From Chara braunii (lineage: Eukaryota > Streptophyta > Charophyceae > Charales > Characeae), in the NCBI GenBank assembly GCA_003427395.1, contig BFEA01000005.1, positions 5,133,089 through 5,167,846 on the forward strand: 34,758 nt of DNA, written 5' to 3'. Under the pieces are notes generated by a model, which had not been told where the DNA came from, ran no database searches, and saw only the letters and a program-made list of their open reading frames with translations. Shown piece after piece: positions 1-8,756 of this stretch. The translations under genes were made by a program, and so were the position numbers. Numbering within the stretch: the first letter of the stretch is position 1; each line of letters opens with the position of its first letter.

Positions 1-67
<67 letters not shown>
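1..67. repeat. (AG)n microsatellite at window edge
   Basis: An uninterrupted AG dinucleotide run fills the first 67 bases and probably continues outside the window. Similar AG/CT runs recur at 1217-1234, 10827-10892, 13406-13471 and 33970-34014, so this repeat is characteristic of the genome or of the LTR-like sequences that carry it. Confidence 0.97.
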
Positions 68-70
<3 letters not shown>

Positions 71-600
71 GATAGTGAATTTCATAATTTACCAGGTCGT
101 CAATAAGCCACATCATCCGACACTTTTGGCGGTTGCTCCGTGCCCCAAGGTCACGAAACGTCGTCAGAACTGCATGGCAGAGAGGTACCACATCTTGCTC
201 ATGCACCCATGCATCCAATGGTATTGCCTCCTCACATCTCTTTGGGCTGAAAAAACCGCCAACTAACAGGTTGAATCCCATCTTGCCATCCTTCATCGCC
301 GGGATGTATGCTAGATCATTGATGTGTGGATGCTCGTAGAGATCATGGCTGCCAACGACAGCCACATTCCATTTCCTTGGCCTGGACAGGACAACCAAAA
401 GGCGCAATCGATTGACAAACAATTTTTTTGAAAAGGGGGGAGGGGGGAGGGGGAAGAGGGAGTGAGCAACACAGCCAAGACAAAAAAAAGAAAAAAAGAA
501 AAAGAGGAGTGAGTGGCGTAAACCAGGCAATTTGAATCAAGGAGTAGTTATGCAGACCTGTGATGACCCGACCAAACACGGACTGAGACACACATGCGAG
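68..600. other. No gene seen; contains a G-rich tract and an A-rich tract
   Basis: No convincing coding sequence is present. A G-rich purine stretch lies at about 437-462 and is followed at about 480-508 by an A-rich stretch. Short open frames here have no recognisable motif and low-complexity translations. Confidence 0.6.
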
Positions 601-1537
601 GATTTGGTTCCTCGGCAGGGCTAAGGGCCCCCCTGTTCACAATGTGCCTGCCCTAAGTTAAGGCGGGCCTGACAAATCTCGAGAGGCCCATTGCCGTCAG
701 TTTCGTATTTGGGGTTCAGGCAGTTTCGTTGCGTCAGTTGGGTGAGGAAAACCCAGGCCACGAGCAGCATATCTTTACTTGGCCTTCTAGGCCTTCCTGA
801 GGGCAGGCCCTGGGCCTCATGCAGCAGTATACACGTTGGGTAGTTGGGGCACGTAACCGAACGGGGCCCAGATCCGCAGCAGCAGCAACAAGCCAGCCTC
901 CTGGGGGCTACCGGAAGCTTCTGGGCGCAGGCCCAGCCCAGCCAGGCCAGACTCTTTCCATATAGGAAAGAGCTCGCTGCCTGGCAGCTGATTCGGGCAC
1001 TTGCCAGTTTGCAGCAGTGCAGCTGGAGCGGACACTCACGGGCTGCTGCTAGCGCTGGGGCAAGGTGCTGTGCACATGCGGTCGTGTGGGAAGAAGGGCG
1101 CTGCTGAGGGCAGTGCCATAGCCCAGCTTCCATAGCTGGCTGGGCTTGGACAAACAGCAAGGCGCAGTGGTGGTCTTCGGGTGTATAGAGGGAAGACAAG
1201 GGAGAAAGACAAGGAGGAGAGAGAGAGAGAGAGATGAGGATGATGATGTGAGGACTCATACCTGGTATTGGCGATCGTCTCCATTGGGCAACATCTTCAT
1301 GTACTTCGGTGGCTGCTGGCGCTGTGTGGGGAGTAGTCTGGGCGCCGAGCACCAAGTAGGGGGAAGGGCCTGGATCTGATGCCGGCGATGACGAGAGTAA
1401 GCTCTCATTGACATGCGGTTTCAGTGTTTCGATTCTCAATTGGTGTGCAATACTGCTTTCTGGACACCGTGAGACTTTCTGGCTTTCATTGTGATCGTGT
1501 TATCTGGATTCATCTCGCTATTGCTCATTTTCCTTGC
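600..1537 (+). mobile_element. LTR-like region ending before a primer-binding site (5' edge uncertain)
   Basis: This GC-rich stretch has many GGCC and CAG motifs, a TATA-like site (CCATATAGG) near 957-966, a short AG run at 1217-1234, and ends with CA at about 1537, four bases before a sequence matching a plant initiator-Met primer-binding site. That order is what the 3' end of a 5' LTR looks like. The region 33430-34371 has the same architecture (GC-rich, TATA-like site, AG run, CA end, primer-binding site), although I cannot align the two over their length. The left boundary is a guess; no matching 3' LTR was found. Confidence 0.4.
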
Positions 1538-1541
1538 AATT

Positions 1542-1556
1542 TGGTATCGGAGCTGG
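1542..1556 (+). other. Putative retrotransposon primer-binding site (initiator tRNA-Met type)
   Basis: The sequence TGGTATCGGAGCTGG resembles the common plant LTR-retrotransposon primer-binding site TGGTATCAGAGC, which pairs with the 3' end of initiator tRNA-Met. It differs at one base (A to G), a change that still allows G:U pairing. It sits a few bases after a CA dinucleotide, the usual 3' end of an LTR. The internal region that should follow is not recognisable, so the element is probably degraded or interrupted. Confidence 0.5.
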
Positions 1557-2195
1557 TTCGAACTGCACTTTACTGCTTCTTCGCAATAGCTGTTCGGTGC
1601 TTCACATGTGGTGTGGGGCAGTGATAAGGCTTGGGCGTTGGACGATAGGCGGCCCAGGGTCGTGTGGGCGCGTCGGGAAGGCCATGTGGTGACATAGGGA
1701 TGTACGCTGGATGATGAGAGCTCGCTGACGTGGCATTTAAGTCGAGGTGGAACTGCATTTCGCTGTTTGTTGTGCCAAGGCGAGGACCGGTCATCATAAA
1801 TGCACATCAGATTGCCGGTGAGAAATCTGTGGTTGGGGGCAGCATTATGAGGTACGTTGCTCTCTTCCTTGTCTACCCTCTTAATTACTTCTTACTGTGA
1901 GGAAGTGAGTTCTGTCTTGAGAGTCCTCTCGATGTGAGTTGTCACGAGCACTCAACCTTGAGAGCCGACATTCTTCCTGGGCAGCAAGCTGGTGGGAGAC
2001 GGGCAAAGCCTCTGAAGGGCCCTGGACGAAGCACTCGGGTCACGATCACCATGCCAACCCGCTCGGACTAGTACACATATGCTTTGCCGCAAGTCCTTGG
2101 TTCTGCTGCTGCACAATATGATGGGCATGCCAGCCCTTTAAGAGACGCTTACCAGACTGTCCATAAACACTTCTGGCGGGTTCTGATTGAACCCT
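1557..2195. other. No gene seen; possible leader of a degraded LTR element
   Basis: No coding motif is visible. The stretch follows the primer-binding site at 1542 and could be the untranslated leader of that element. It gives way to sequence related to the 5' part of element B at about 2200. Confidence 0.4.
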
Positions 2196-2315
2196 GGTTG
2201 TGATCGTCGTCCTGTGTGCGATGTTAAATAATTCCTGAGGACCTTGGGGGTTGTCTTTAAACTGCCTCTTGATCATCCAGAAGTAAGGCTCGTTGCATGT
2301 GAGGGTAAACAAAGT
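2195..2315 (+). repeat. 5' segment shared with element B (LTR or leader remnant)
   Basis: The core TTAAATAATTCCTGAGGA at about 2223 recurs at about 14340 upstream of element B gag, with flanking similarity (TGATCG before it, then TGGGGG, a CTTTAAACTGCC-like stretch, TTGATCA and AAGT). By eye the similarity covers roughly 100 bases. It lies about 820 bases before gag in A and about 225 in B. It is probably the retained end of a 5' LTR or the start of the leader of this related pair. Confidence 0.6.
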
Positions 2316-2329
2316 GCAGAGCTTCCAGG

Positions 2330-2998
2330 CTTAGCATAGACTTGAGGCACAGGGGTGGGCCGGATTGCACACCTTTAGACACGCTGCTCAACCAGATGCT
2401 CAGGGCGTCGACACAAGAGACTACTCAAGAGGGATAGGGGGAGGGGGGATTCCAGCAACTGTTCGCCGAAAAACTAAGTAGATAAATTGTTATCCAACAT
2501 GCATGTCCACATGTACTCTATTTTTATTTTTGATTATTTAGTTGCACGGACTTGGTGACAAATGACAGACAGCTGCAGATAGGATAGACCATTGTTTGCT
2601 GCATTGCACTCTGTTTTGGAATAATCTAAAAATAGAAATAGAGTTACCTTTAGGACCTGACATTGATTGCTGGTTACCACTTGACTACTTCTCTCCAGGT
2701 CGACCGAAAATAGTTGATTATTATTACTCGGTTACGTGTCATGCTAAGGTAGGCTTTAGTGTGGATTCTAGTTTAGATTACACACCACTGTAGCTCATGA
2801 GTGAAGCAATTAGTAGTGAGGAGGAGGAACGAATAGTGAAAGATCTTAGAGTGACCCGCAAAACTGCTCTCAGTCGACCGATCACTTTCCAGGAGTTAGG
2901 AAAGGAGCTTGCGAAGGGAAGCCAGGGAGAGCGTGGCGTTACGGAGGTCTAGGGCAGCAGCAGCCAGCGTCGAGGCTGCAATGGCTAGCGCCTCTACA
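2330..2998 (+). other. Non-coding leader of element A
   Basis: There is no coding motif between the LTR-like remnant and the gag start. Part of it (2510-2800) is AT-rich compared with its neighbours. The last 150 bases contain A/G-rich text (GAGGAGGAACG) leading to gag. No recognisable primer-binding site was found here. Confidence 0.45.
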
Positions 2999-3090
2999 AT
3001 GTCATAGGCCTTATTCCAAGCCTCTTCGCTAGGAGTTAGTCACCATGTCACAGGCCTTGTCCCAGGCCTCTTTGTCAGGAGTTAGTCAGA
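2999..3090 (+). repeat. 46-bp tandem duplication at the gag start of A1
   Basis: The segment starting ATGTCATAGGCCTTATTCCA at 2999 is repeated, with several substitutions, from 3045 as ATGTCACAGGCCTTGTCCCA. The offset is 46 bases, which is not a multiple of three. Both copies carry an ATG; the first is followed at once by TAG, so the second is the usable start. Confidence 0.8.
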
Positions 3091-4562
3091 GGGTTTCTCA
3101 GGGTTCCGTTAGTCAGACTGTTGGGTCGCAAGTCAGCCAGCAGTCTCCTCTCCCACCAGAGGATTATGAGATGCTCCAAGCGGAGGCCCTTCATGATGAG
3201 TTGTAGCAGCAATTGAGACATGCAGCAACGAGAAGAGAGAAAGCTATATTGAGAAAAGCTAGACTAGGAACTAGGAGGCATGAGTTAGGAAGACTAGAAG
3301 CATTGGATGGGTCAAACACTGGATCTCGCGATGCAGTCGTTGCGTCGCTCGCTTCTATGCGTGGCAGAAACGCAGGTTGTCCAGCAGGAAGTGCTGGCCG
3401 AACTAGTGGCCGGCCAAAACCGAATTCTGGCTGCACTGCAGGGCCCTTGCCTAATGACAAGGCAGCCTCAGTATTTAGTAGCTCCCCCTTCGGTTGCGGG
3501 TCCTTTAGTGACGTCGTCGCCGGTAGGGCCCTCTTTTTCTCCTATGTTTGGTGTGCCTCCTTCAGGTGGTTTAACAACAGTTCGTGGTCCGGTTCTTAGC
3601 ACTTCTCCCGTACCATCGATGACGGTGGCAGCTACAGTCCCATCGCTAGGGCAGGCTCAAGTTCGCATGCAGCAACCTGTTTCAATGGCTATGAAGCCAC
3701 TGCAGCAATCACCGGGGCCAATCCAATCCATGCAGTGGATGCCCAAGATCCCCTTGCTAAGTCCTAAACCCTTCTCTGATGACAAGAAGAAGGAAGAGGA
3801 CCTGGACACCAGGGTGAGGACTGAGCCTACTTATGTGAGGCACAAGCTTACCAGACTAGAGCAGGAAGTTATAATTGCTGCTTCCTTTTTAGAGGGCTCT
3901 GCAGCGCGATGGCTGAATGGTCTAGTGCAGCAACAGGGCTATGGTCAGAACTCCGATGCCTGAGCCCAGGCCCAGGCATTGGAAGACTTCGTACGGACTG
4001 TGTATAATAGGTGGGTGATTGGTTGCCCAAAATCCCCTTGCTGAGTCCTAAACCCTTCTCTGACGACAAGAAGAAGGAAGAGGACCTGGACACCTGGGTG
4101 AGGACTGAGCCTACTTATGTGAGGCACAAGCTTACTAGACCAGAGCAGAAAGTTATAGTTGTTGCTTCCTTTTTAGAGGGCTCTGCAGCGCAATGGCTGA
4201 ATGGTCTAGTGCAGCAACAGGGCTATGGTCAGAACTTTGATGCCTGGGCCCAGGCCCACACATTGGAAGACTTCGTACGGACTATGTATAATAGGTCGCA
4301 TGACCCTCAAGGGGCTCATAAGGCCACTGATGCACTGTTCAGTCTCGGTTCCAAACGGTATCGAACAGCGCGTGAAGTCACAGACGTTGTAGAGCGTTTG
4401 ATCGTGGTGCCTGGTGTGCGATATGACCCTCAGGTACTCCTCACAACTTATCTAAGATGTCTACCTACAAATGTAAACAATAAGTTGGTGGACAACACCT
4501 CCATCGATGTGCGTAACTTTCACTACTTTCAGCAAGAAAGTCTTAGATACAAAGGCTAAGCT
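3045..4562 (+). pseudogene. Element A1 gag (capsid region), broken
   Basis: This is the Gypsy structural protein that packages the RNA in cytoplasmic virus-like particles. The best start is the ATG at 3045 (MSQALSQASL). An in-frame TAG at 3204-3206 interrupts it, and the reading then shifts frame near 3300. The middle is Pro/Val/Ser-rich with MQQPVSMAMKPLQQ. The conserved capsid part (PKIPLLSPKPFSDD, then SFLEGSAAxWLNGLVQQ) occurs twice because of a 284-bp tandem duplication; the first copy ends at TGA 3961 where the second has TGG. The second copy continues to TAA at 4557-4559 and includes VERLIVVPGVRYDP, typical of gag capsid C-terminal sequence. Confidence 0.75.
3728..4295 (+). repeat. 284-bp tandem duplication inside A1 gag
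   Basis: The segment 3742-4011 repeats at 4026-4295 with a constant offset of 284 bases and no indels that I can see. About a dozen substitutions separate the copies. Since 284 leaves a remainder of two when divided by three, the duplication shifts the frame: copy one is read in the frame of 3307, copy two in the frame of 4011. Copy one also carries a nonsense change (TGG to TGA at 3961). Confidence 0.92.
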
Positions 4563-4637
4563 TGGGACCGCTCATCAGGGACCAGCAAATAGTAGGAAGA
4601 AAAAGTTCCCCAAGATTGGAGGAAGAAAGGCAATCTC

Positions 4638-4931
4638 ATGTTTGCCGGCCACAATGGTCAGGCGACTGAGATTGATAGCTTCCCTGACTATGGGGAAAAT
4701 ATAGAGCAGGATGACACTATTAAGACTTCGAAAGGGGGAGTCATAGCGCCCATTAAAGAAAAGGCTAGGGGGACCGGGAACCAGAAGGTAGGTCGGCCCA
4801 AGGGTCAAGGTGACCAAGGGACACCCCCATGGGTGAAACTCGGTTTGGACTACGAGGTGTGGAGGGACCGAGTTGCTAGGGGCACTTGTCTGAAATGTGG
4901 CAATTATGGCCATACGTCCAGGACTTGCTGA
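4638..4931 (+). pseudogene. Element A1 nucleocapsid with CCHC zinc knuckle
   Basis: The frame ends in CLKCGNYGHTSRTC, a complete CX2CX4HX4C zinc knuckle (about 4888-4929) of retroelement nucleocapsid, which binds the genomic RNA. It is preceded by a charged stretch and by LGLDYEVWRDRVARGT, with an equivalent in element B (WQRRVDQDQ before CIYC). A TGA at 4929-4931 follows the last Cys directly, so the zinc knuckle is no longer fused to the protease frame. The knuckle residues themselves are intact. Confidence 0.8.
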
Positions 4932-4992
4932 GGCAAGAAAATCACAACAAAGGTAGCTTCTCATACGGTGGTAGGCCTATCTTTGAGCTCTG

Positions 4993-5714
4993 GTGGTGCT
5001 TCTGCGAGCACTTCGCAGGGAAACATCTTGGGCCAGGAAACATCTTGGGCCAGTAGGAGTTTTAGCCGCTCTTACCCGTGCTGAGGTGATAATGTTACCT
5101 TCACCACTTCAAGCGTCAGCCAAGGCTATTGACCTAGTTATCGCCCCGCAGACACATATAGACCCATCAATGCTCTGTTCAAGAGATGTGTCTGAGTCCT
5201 TAGAAGAGTTACAGACTGAGTGGTCAAGGAAAGACCACAGAGACTCTTGGGCAATAATCAGTAAAGGTCCTAGGGTTGAACATTTTGTGGTAGAGGTTGA
5301 TGTAAGTGGCTGCAAACTGGGCGCCTTCGCAGACATAGGCTCTGCGCGGAACTTCATCAGTCGTGCTTGTGTGGATAGACTGCGTTTAGGGGACCAAGTG
5401 CAACGGTTGAGCAGATTTGTAGCATCTACGTTAGCCAACAAGCACAGTATGATTGTACAAGACTATGCCAAGGACGTAGTCTGCACCTTCTCTTATGGTG
5501 GAGGGGAACTGAGACCCACAAGATCTTGTTCCTTGTTAGTGACGAGCTACCATTTGATATGTTGCTAGGCATGTACTACCTCGAGGTTGCTCAACCTCAA
5601 TTCGACTGGGATAGAAAGGTGATGATCCACGAGTTGCCTAATGGAAGAATCGTTAGACCACATAAGTTTAAAGCTAGCGGTCTAGTGGATAACTTTGGCT
5701 GCATGTGTGCATAG
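4993..5714 (+). pseudogene. Element A1 retropepsin (aspartic protease), frameshifted
   Basis: The protease would cleave the Gag-Pol polyprotein. The active-site region reads AFADIGSARNFISR (codons for D-I-G at 5332-5340), matching the family pattern of a hydrophobic stretch, then D-[ST]-G-[AS], then FI, except that the middle residue is Ile. It is followed by VASTLANK and KDVVCTFSY. The frame shifts near 5510, and the second half (VSDELPFDMLLGMYYLEVAQPQFDWD, here only described) continues in another frame from 5526, holding the LPF-LGM block normal for the protease C-terminus. A stop ends it at 5712-5714. Confidence 0.8.
5021..5054 (+). repeat. 17-bp tandem duplication between knuckle and protease of A1
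   Basis: AAACATCTTGGGCCAGG at 5021 is repeated at 5038 with only the last base differing. The 17-base offset shifts the reading frame. The corresponding part of copy A2 (about 6310) has a single version (GGGAAACAGATAGGGCCAG). Confidence 0.85.
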
Positions 5715-5739
5715 CAGTCTAGTGAAGAACTATGGCTGC

Positions 5740-6172
5740 ATGTGTGCACCTTCGTCTTTGTCTCTAAGAAAGGGGAGGCCGTAAAAAAAACCCCAGAGAT
5801 AGAAACAGTCGTTACTCAATATCCAGACCTTTTTTAGGAGCATAGTGGTGTGGTAGAAAGGGAGGTTGTCTCTGCGATAGACATCGCTCCCAGTAGCGAA
5901 GTACCTAGAGGACGAATCTATAGGATGTCTCCTGCGGAGTTAGATGAGCTCCGCCGCCAGCTCAAAGAGCTCACAGAGAAGGGATGGATTCGGCCTAGTA
6001 CCCCCCCTTATGGCGCACTTGTCCTATTTGTTCCTAAGAAGGGGGGCACCTTAAGGATGTGCATTGAATATAACGACCTCAATGCCATCACTGTTAAGAA
6101 CGCGGAGCCCCTACCCCGCATCGACGACCTCTTGGATACAGGGATGTCGGTACTTCACAAAGATAGATCTTA
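5740..6172 (+). pseudogene. Element A1 reverse transcriptase, N-terminal part only
   Basis: The stretch 5850-6191 contains [52 protein letters not shown] and [12 protein letters not shown], the first RT blocks of Ty3/Gypsy elements. A small deletion near 6137 relative to copy A2 shifts the frame. The YFTKIDL block is still readable in another frame (6147-6172), and then the sequence jumps to a zinc knuckle of a second element. The palm domain with YxDD is therefore absent from A1. A TAG at about 5836 also interrupts the linker between protease and RT. Confidence 0.85.
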
Positions 6173-6540
6173 CGTGGAGTGCTTGCATTAATTGCGACGA
6201 GTACGGCCATCAGCAGTTCAAATGCAAGAACGCGAAGGTCTCGCAGAAGATACCACCAAAAGGTGGGTTTCCTTCTTCCCAGAATGGTGCCTCTACGAGT
6301 TCCGTCTCGGGAAACAGATAGGGCCAGTAGAAGTTGTAGTTGCTTCTACTCATGTTGAAGTGGGTGATGTACCCTCTCCGTTTCAAGAATTGGCCGAAGC
6401 TATAGACTCCTTAGGCAGCCCACAAACGCATCCTGACCCAACGATACTTTGTTTGTTGGATGTGTCGGAGGCCTTAGAGGACCTACACCAAGCGAGTGGT
6501 CGGCAAGGGACCCTCGTGAGTCCTGGGTGGCACTAAGTCG
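6173..6540 (+). pseudogene. Element A2 zinc knuckle and linker
   Basis: Directly after the RT block of A1, the reading gives [14 protein letters not shown], a complete CX2CX4HX4C knuckle at about 6190-6231. The linker that follows (GASTSSVSGNR, then EAIDSLGSPQTHPDPTILC) matches the A1 linker (KAIDLVIAPQTHIDPSMLC) in order and sequence, so the second element copy starts here. The linker is split across frames. Confidence 0.8.
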
Positions 6541-6925
6541 AGGTCCTAGACGGGAGCACTTCGTTGTGGAAGTTGGTGTAGGTGACCGCAAGTGCGGTGC
6601 CTTCGTAGACATCGGCTCCACGCAAAACTTCATAAGTCGTGACTGCGTTGAGAGACTGCGCCTACAAGATTGGGTGCAGCGCCTGAGTAGACTAGTAGCA
6701 TCTACTCTGGCCAACAAAGAACGCATGTTGGTGGAGGACTACGTCAAGGATGTAGTGTGCACCTTCTCCTATGCAGGAGCGGAATTGAATCATAAGATTT
6801 CATTCCTGGTTAGCGACGACCTGCCATTTGGCATGTTGTTAGGTATGTACTACCTCGAGGTTGCCAAGCCCCAGTTCGATTGGGACAAGAAAGTGTTGAG
6901 AGTTGCCGAATGGGAGAGCTGTTAG
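6449..6925 (+). pseudogene. Element A2 retropepsin (aspartic protease)
   Basis: A single open frame carries the complete protease region: VVEVGVGDRKCGAFVDIGS with the triplet D-I-G at 6608-6616, then NFISRDCVERLRL, VASTLANKERMLVEDY, KDVVCTFSY and DLPFGMLLGMYYLE. It is better kept than the A1 copy, with no frameshift between the active site and the LGM block. As in A1, Ile replaces the usual Thr/Ser in the catalytic triplet. The frame ends in TAG at 6923-6925, before the RT frame. Confidence 0.82.
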
Positions 6926-6954
6926 ACTAGCTAAATATAAGGTTAGTAGGTTAA

Positions 6955-7960
6955 TTGACTCCTATAGGTGTCTGTGCGCATCGGCCTTCTACAATTATTA
7001 TAAACAAAACCAAGAGGAGGGTATGTATCTGGTATTTGTCGCCAAAGGGGATGTCGTTTAAACACCCCCCAGAGATAGAGAGTGTCGTCGCTAAGTACCC
7101 TGATCTATTCGAGGAACCCACATGTGTCGTAGACAGGGAGGTTGTCCACACTATAGAGATCATCCCTGGGAGCCAGATACCCAAAGGAAGAATTTATAGG
7201 ATGGCTCCAGCCGAGTTGGACGAGCTCCGTCGACAACTAAAAGAGCTCACAAAAAAGGGTTGGATACGACCTAGCATCTCCCCCTTCGGCTCACCAGTTC
7301 TATTTGTTCCGAAGAAGGGGGGATCTAAGGATGTGCATTGACTATAGGGGCCTCTATGTCATTACCGTTAAGAACGCAGAGCCCCTACCGTGCATCGATA
7401 ACCTATTGGATAGGGTGCAGGGATGTAAGTACTTCACAGACTTGAAATCCGGCTACCATCAGATTGCCATTAGACCGGAAGATCAACACAAAACCGCATT
7501 TCAGACCAGGTAAGGTATGTACGAGTTTGTGGTGATGCCCTTCAGCCTTTGCAATGTGCCGGGTACATTCCATCACACCATGAATAGGATTTTCCATAAC
7601 TACTCGGATAAGTTTATCGTCGTGTACCTCGACGACATACTGTCGAGGAACATGCTCAGCATGCAGACAAAGTTCTTTCTGTCTTCCGACAACACAAGTA
7701 TAAAATAAACTTAGAAAAATGCGAGTTTGGTCGCACTAAAATCTTGTACCTGGGTCATGAGGTATCCGCAGAAGGGATTAGGCCTGAAGATGTGAAGGTG
7801 GCTAGCATTAGAGACTGGCCACGACCCCAGTCTGTGACTGAGGTCAGATCTTTCTTGGGGATGTGTAGTTATTACCGCAACTTTGTACAAAACTATAGGA
7901 CGATTGCATCTCCCTTGACTGATCTAATGCGCCTTGGTAGTGACAAACGCATGTGAGGCT
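6955..7960 (+). pseudogene. Element A2 reverse transcriptase, several frameshifts
   Basis: The RT blocks occur in order but in several pieces: [20 protein letters not shown] and KGWIRPSISPFGSPVLFVPKK (to 7341); RMCIDYRGL, CKYFTDLKSGYHQIAI and DQHKTAFQTR (7330-7513, ending at TAA 7511-7513); [16 protein letters not shown] and [10 protein letters not shown] (7517-7708); YLGHEVSAEGIRPEDVKV, SFLGMCSYYRNFV (7744-7956). The catalytic YLDD at 7625-7636 is intact. A deletion just after YLDDIL removes part of the next block and shifts the frame. The enzyme would copy element RNA to DNA in the particle, but this copy cannot be translated as one protein. Confidence 0.88.
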
Positions 7961-8440
7961 GCTTTCAAGAGACTGAAGCATGCCCTCACACATCATGAGG
8001 TTCTCATGGTCCCCGATCCTCAAAGGCCATTGGTAATGACCACTGATGCAAGCCAGTACGACATTGGCACAGTGCTGGCTCAACAGGAAGGGAAGAAGTT
8101 TAGCAGGAAGGGAAGAAGTTTAAGTCCGATCGAGTACATAAGCAAGAAGATGCCATCCAAGAAATTGGTGAAGTCCACCTATGAAAGGGAACTCTACGCC
8201 CTCTACAAGGCACTTGTCCACTGGAGGCACTACCTGTTGGGATGGTTCTTCTATTTGAGGACTGACCATCAAACACTCAAGTGGATAAAGACACGACCTG
8301 TTCTCTCTGACGCACTCAAACGCTGGATTGAAGTCATAGATCAGTATGACTTCAAGCTAGATTACGTAAAATGAGATTATAACAAGGTTGCTGATGCACT
8401 GTCACGTAGGGCAGACTACCTGGGTGCGCTGATTACCGAG
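7960..8440 (+). pseudogene. Element A2 RNase H
   Basis: The frame 7934-8374 contains FKRLKHALTHHEVLMVPDP, TTDASQYDIGTVLAQQEG, STYERELYALYKAL and RTDHQTLKWI, holding the Asp, Glu and Asp positions of Ty3/Gypsy RNase H. A TGA at 8372-8374 interrupts before VADALSRRADY, which continues in frame. A 20-bp tandem duplication (AGGAAGGGAAGAAGTTTAGC unit, at 8085 and 8105) lies between the first two motifs; the downstream motif stays in the same frame, so another indel appears to compensate. Confidence 0.85.
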
Positions 8441-8756
8441 TTTGGCTTATCTAACAATGCAACTCGACCCTTGGTGGAAGCCTACAAGGAAGACCCTGTC
8501 ACGATGGACATCATCCGCAAACTTGAGGCCCACGACATAGCCACCACTAACGAGTTTGTGATGGTGGATGGGTTGCTCTTTCTGAGAAGCCAGGATGCAA
8601 AAGGTTAGTGGTTCCATCTAGAGAAATTTTGCGTAGTTTATTTTTTGTTGAGTGTCATGACGCAACAGGTCATTTTGGCTATAAGAAGACTAGTGCTAAC
8701 TTAGTACAGTGATTCTGATGGCCTAACATGCTTGACGATGCGAAGACATACATGCA
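8440..8756 (+). pseudogene. Element A2 integrase, N-terminal fragment
   Basis: After the RNase H, the text VMVDGLLFLRSQDAKG and then HDATGHFGYKKTSANL are the linker and the first half of the HHCC zinc-binding domain of integrase (two His present). A WPNMLDDAKTYMH-like piece follows with stops. The sequence then stops resembling integrase at about 8756, before the two zinc-binding Cys and the whole DDE core. What follows is unrelated and reads as an open frame on the opposite strand, so this is a junction. Confidence 0.75.

Larger units (their letters stand above)
2200..8756 (+). mobile_element. Ty3/Gypsy element A: chimera of two diverged copies, inactive
   Basis: The order is leader, gag with zinc knuckle, protease and partial RT (copy A1, to about 6172), then zinc knuckle, protease, RT, RNase H and partial integrase (copy A2, to about 8756). 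The gag-protease-RT-RNase H-integrase order defines Ty3/Gypsy. The two protease regions are alike (both contain VASTLANK and KDVVCTFSY) but clearly diverged, so this is a join between subfamily members rather than a recent local duplication. No LTR flanks it cleanly: the right end is cut inside integrase by unrelated sequence. Multiple stops and frameshifts make it non-functional. Confidence 0.85.

Noticed and set aside
621-1439. 272-codon minus-strand open frame
   Set aside because: Translation is low-complexity (runs of Ser, Leu, Pro, Cys), lies in an LTR-like GC-rich region and shows no domain. Overlapping frames on both strands are equally open, as expected from base composition.
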